Source of the DNA: Bacteroidota bacterium
GTDB lineage: Bacteria > Bacteroidota > Bacteroidia > CAMBQF01
Assembly (NCBI GenBank): GCA_027483285.1
Contig: JAIXUZ010000040.1
Coordinates: forward strand, 1 to 7,490
Direction of reading: 5' to 3'
DNA: 7,490 nucleotides
Position numbers and translations under genes: made by a program
Shown: positions 5,042 to 7,490 of the stretch, piece after piece
Layout: the number at the start of each line of letters is the position of its first letter
Position numbering within the stretch: position 1 is the stretch's first letter
The notes under the pieces: model-generated
Databases searched by the model: none
What the model saw: only the letters and a program-made list of their open reading frames with translations
Told to the model about the DNA's origin: nothing

Positions 5042-6472
5042 ATGGCAAATTCGCTTAGAGCAAACCGCGAGGAGAAATTCTTTAGTGATGTTATCAAGTA
5101 TTTCGATAAAGCGGCTCAATTTCTAAACCACCCAAAAGGTATTTTAGAGCAGATTAAATACTGCAACGCAGTATACAGAATTAAATTCCCGGTAAAAATC
5201 GGCGATGATTTTCAGGTAATAGAGGCGTACCGTGCAGAGCACAGCCACCACAAACTACCAACTAAAGGTGGTATCCGCTACAGCGAGCATGTTAGCCAGG
5301 ACGAAGTTATGGCCCTTTCGGCGCTTATGACTTACAAATGTGCTATTGTAGACGTACCTTTTGGCGGCGCCAAAGGCGGTATCAAAATTAACCCGAAAGA
5401 CTACACGGTAGACCAGCTGGAGCGCATTACCCGTCGCTATACTACAGAGTTAATCAAAAAAAACTTTATTGGCCCTGGCATAGACGTTCCTGCACCTGAC
5501 TACGGTAGCGGCGAGCGCGAAATGAGCTGGATTGCTGATACCTACACTACGTTTTTCCCTAACGAAATTAATGGCCTTGGCTGTGTTACCGGTAAGCCCG
5601 TAGGGCAAGGTGGCATACATGGCCGCCGCGAGGCTACCGGCCTTGGCGTTTACTATGGCCTACGTAGCGCTATGGAAAACACTGCCGACCTTAAACGCCT
5701 TAAAATGACGCACGGCCTTGAAGGCAAGCGCATTGTTGTGCAAGGCTTAGGCAACGTAGGTTACCATGCTGCCATGTTCTTACACAAAGCAGGAGCAAAA
5801 ATTATTGCTATTGCTGAGTTTGAAGGCGCTATTTACGATGCTAAAGGCATAGACCCAACGGCATTGCTTGAGCACCGCAAAAACACAGGTTCTATTTTGA
5901 ACTTTGGGAAAGCCAAGAACATAAAAAACAGCGCCGAAGCATTAGAGCTTGATTGCGACATATTAGTTCCTGCAGCGCTTGAGAACCAAATACAGAAAGG
6001 CAACGCGGCCAACATTAAAGCTAAGGTTATAGCCGAGGCTGCCAATGGCCCTGTAACGCCAGAGGCTGAGGTTATCCTTAACAAGAAAAACGTATTAATC
6101 ATTCCTGACATTTACATGAATGCAGGTGGTGTTACGGTTTCTTACTTTGAGTGGTTGAAAAACCTATCGCACGTACGTTTTAACCGTATGGAGAAAAAGT
6201 ATGAGGAGACAATGAACAAGAACCTATTGAGCCTTATTGAAGAGAGCACAGGCAATAAACTTAGCAAAGCCCAACGCGACTATTTAGGCCGTGGCGCTAA
6301 CGAGATTGACCTTGTTTACTCTGGCTTGGACGAGACTATGACAACAGCTTATAACGAGATTTATGAGATGTTTGCCTCTAACAAAAAAGTGCCTGATATG
6401 CGTACAGCGGCGTTTATGGTTGCCATAAACAAAGTAGCTGTTTCGTACCAGTCATTGGGTGTGTGGCCATAG
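5042..6472 (+). CDS. gdhA: Glutamate dehydrogenase (Glu/Leu/Phe/Val dehydrogenase family)
   Basis: 476 residues. Interconverts glutamate with 2-oxoglutarate plus ammonium using NAD(P)(H), in the cytoplasm, linking nitrogen assimilation or amino-acid catabolism to the TCA cycle. The substrate domain shows KGGIRY at 75-80, K99 in TYKCAIVDVPFGGAKGG (catalytic-region K111) and GPGIDVPAPDYG at 144-155 with the catalytic Asp at 153. The Rossmann dinucleotide domain has GLGNVG at 235-240; the residue after strand two is acidic (E259), which does not settle NAD versus NADP use. A further block reads AEAANGPVTPEA, and INKVAVSY lies near the C-terminus. Length and motifs are complete. The ATG at 5042 sits about 20 nt after the predicted transcription start, with AT-rich leader and no Shine-Dalgarno sequence. 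It is divergent from dnaG and followed by two terminators. Leucine or phenylalanine dehydrogenases are usually shorter (about 350-430 residues), so glutamate is the favoured substrate. Confidence 0.93.
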   Translation: MANSLRANREEKFFSDVIKYFDKAAQFLNHPKGILEQIKYCNAVYRIKFPVKIGDDFQVIEAYRAEHSHHKLPTKGGIRYSEHVSQDEVMALSALMTYKCAIVDVPFGGAKGGIKINPKDYTVDQLERITRRYTTELIKKNFIGPGIDVPAPDYGSGEREMSWIADTYTTFFPNEINGLGCVTGKPVGQGGIHGRREATGLGVYYGLRSAMENTADLKRLKMTHGLEGKRIVVQGLGNVGYHAAMFLHKAGAKIIAIAEFEGAIYDAKGIDPTALLEHRKNTGSILNFGKAKNIKNSAEALELDCDILVPAALENQIQKGNAANIKAKVIAEAANGPVTPEAEVILNKKNVLIIPDIYMNAGGVTVSYFEWLKNLSHVRFNRMEKKYEETMNKNLLSLIEESTGNKLSKAQRDYLGRGANEIDLVYSGLDETMTTAYNEIYEMFASNKKVPDMRTAAFMVAINKVAVSYQSLGVWP

Positions 6473-6489
6473 TAGGTTATAGGGGATAG

Positions 6490-6511
6490 GTGCTAGGTTT
6501 TAGCACTTTTT
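6490..6511 (+). terminator. First intrinsic terminator after the glutamate dehydrogenase gene
   Basis: GTGCTA at 6490-6495 and TAGCAC at 6501-6506 form a 6-bp stem with a 5-nt loop, followed at once by five T (6507-6511). It lies 18 nt after the stop codon. The preceding bases repeat TAGG several times in imperfect copies. Confidence 0.7.
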
Positions 6512-6541
6512 CTGATTTAAAAATAGATTTACCACAAATAG

Positions 6542-6576
6542 AAAAATCCCTACCGTATGGTGGGGATTTTTGTTTT
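6542..6576. terminator. Bidirectional terminator between convergent genes
   Basis: A 13-bp stem with one G-U pair, 6542-6554 (AAAAATCCCTACC) with 6559-6571 (GGTGGGGATTTTT), closes a 4-nt GTAT loop. T-rich sequence follows on the plus strand, and the A-rich 5' flank gives a T-rich run on the minus strand. It can serve glutamate dehydrogenase as a backup and the hydrolase as its own terminator. Confidence 0.85.
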
Positions 6577-6635
6577 ATATACCTGCACTAAAAGCCAGCA
6601 GACAAAGCGATTATCAGTTAATAAGCGCAAGACAT

Positions 6636-7490
6636 TTACTGCTTTTGGAAGATGATAAATTGACTTATAAAATCATCCAGTTTATCTACAAATACATTGT
6701 GCGATGCGCCTTTTACTACAACGATATTTTCTGCACCTAAGGTATTCGTTATCAAATCAATCTGTTTCGTATCAAACAGCCCATCCTCATCGCCATACAT
6801 GCCAAATAGTTTAACCCCTTTCTTTTTAAGGGTTGCCCAATCTTTACCCATGTTAAGTGTGGTATATTTCTCGGTTGCAAATGCCCCTTTTACCGGCGCA
6901 TACTCTGATTGCCTAACCAACGACACCTTCTCTGTATTGTTATTTACACTGTTCCAAAACTTAGTAAACGATAGGGTGGGCGACTTTGTAGCATACAACC
7001 CGCACCACATAGCCTGCATAAAGCAACTGCTGCTATACTCCAGGCTGCTGCTATCCATTTGGGTTTCCATAATATTAACATAGCTAAAGCTGGCGCTATC
7101 GCCGCGGTCGCTATATATCTTTTGGCAACGGGCAATGATGTTGTCAAACGTCATTTGGTACGATAAAGGCGAGCCCACCAACACAACACGGTCTAACAGT
7201 TTGGGCTTAGCCAGTGCAAACCTGGTAGCTAACGTTCCGCCCCAGCTATGGCCTATAATAGTGGCCTTTTTAATGCCGTACTTTTTGTACAGGCTTTCCG
7301 CATCCTTTATCTGTGCCTTAAAAGAAAAATCGCCATTGGGGGCATAGTTTTTAGACCGCCCGCAGCCGCGCTGGTCGTATACAATTACATAGAAGCCTTT
7401 ACCTGCCAGTTCTTCCGCAGTAGAGTATTCGAAATTACCCGCATTGTACCCCGGCCCACCGTGCATAAATATAACCGCCGGGTTGGCATG
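6636..7490 (-). CDS. Alpha/beta hydrolase, prolyl-iminopeptidase-like (S33 type), N-terminus beyond the window
   Basis: The frame is open to the right edge and reads NPAVIF just before MHGGPG, a normal beta-strand leading into the oxyanion motif; the internal ATG at 7466 is therefore not the real start. Counting from that Met: HGGPG at 2-6, VYDQRGCGRS at 29-38, nucleophile elbow GHSWGG at 72-77 with Ser74, acid D228 (or D226) in YGDEDGLF, and His256 in GASHNVF. Together these give a complete Ser-Asp-His triad. HGGPG with DQRGCGRS is the hallmark of proline iminopeptidases and related hydrolases, but the cap region does not let me name the substrate, so an unspecific esterase or peptidase is equally possible. 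Whether it is exported cannot be judged without the N-terminus. It is convergent with the glutamate dehydrogenase gene, sharing the terminator at 6542-6576. Confidence 0.88.
   Translation of the reverse strand, partial: HANPAVIFMHGGPGYNAGNFEYSTAEELAGKGFYVIVYDQRGCGRSKNYAPNGDFSFKAQIKDAESLYKKYGIKKATIIGHSWGGTLATRFALAKPKLLDRVVLVGSPLSYQMTFDNIIARCQKIYSDRGDSASFSYVNIMETQMDSSSLEYSSSCFMQAMWCGLYATKSPTLSFTKFWNSVNNNTEKVSLVRQSEYAPVKGAFATEKYTTLNMGKDWATLKKKGVKLFGMYGDEDGLFDTKQIDLITNTLGAENIVVVKGASHNVFVDKLDDFISQFIIFQKQ

Noticed and set aside
7467..7490. ATG at 7466 as the true start of the alpha/beta hydrolase
   Set aside because: The frame stays open to the window edge and the preceding residues (NPAVIF) form the expected strand before HGGPG.

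Overview
The window reads as Bacteroidota chromosome, probably a Sphingobacteriia- or Chitinophagia-like lineage; the exact taxon cannot be read from the sequence. Evidence: the starts of several transcription units carry the phylum-specific -7 promoter element TAnnTTTG (exact matches before the Lrp gene, the small RNA, dnaG and the glutamate dehydrogenase gene), start codons lack strong Shine-Dalgarno sequences, and the proteins have a Bacteroidota flavour.

Layout. Positions 1-110 (minus) hold the N-terminus of an Lrp/AsnC regulator that runs off the left edge. Divergent from it, 185-435 is a compact RNA gene: promoter, a tRNA-like cloverleaf at 243-389, and a very strong intrinsic terminator at 402-435. 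The cloverleaf has an Asp-type GUC anticodon loop, but about 76 nt of extra folded RNA replaces its variable arm. Two tandem Panacea-domain (DUF4065) genes follow at 488-1174 and 1240-1698. The first is diverged and has a non-homologous tail that appears to read through a decayed insertion-sequence fragment lying antisense. No toxin gene of the kind usually paired with Panacea antitoxins is visible.

Convergent with these, a minus-strand operon carries dnaG (primase, 2799-4898) and an AI-2E-family membrane protein (1707-2798); the stop of the first is directly followed by the start of the second. Divergent from dnaG across 143 bp is a complete glutamate dehydrogenase gene (5042-6472), followed by two hairpin terminators. 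A convergent alpha/beta hydrolase of the prolyl-iminopeptidase type (6636 to the right edge, minus) lacks its N-terminus in this window.

The right two thirds are ordinary housekeeping and metabolic DNA. The accessory-looking part is about 180-1700. There a tRNA-like RNA with its own promoter and terminator sits directly before a Panacea pair that has no partner toxin. The RNA is the strongest candidate for something undescribed; a functional link to the Panacea genes is inference from position only.
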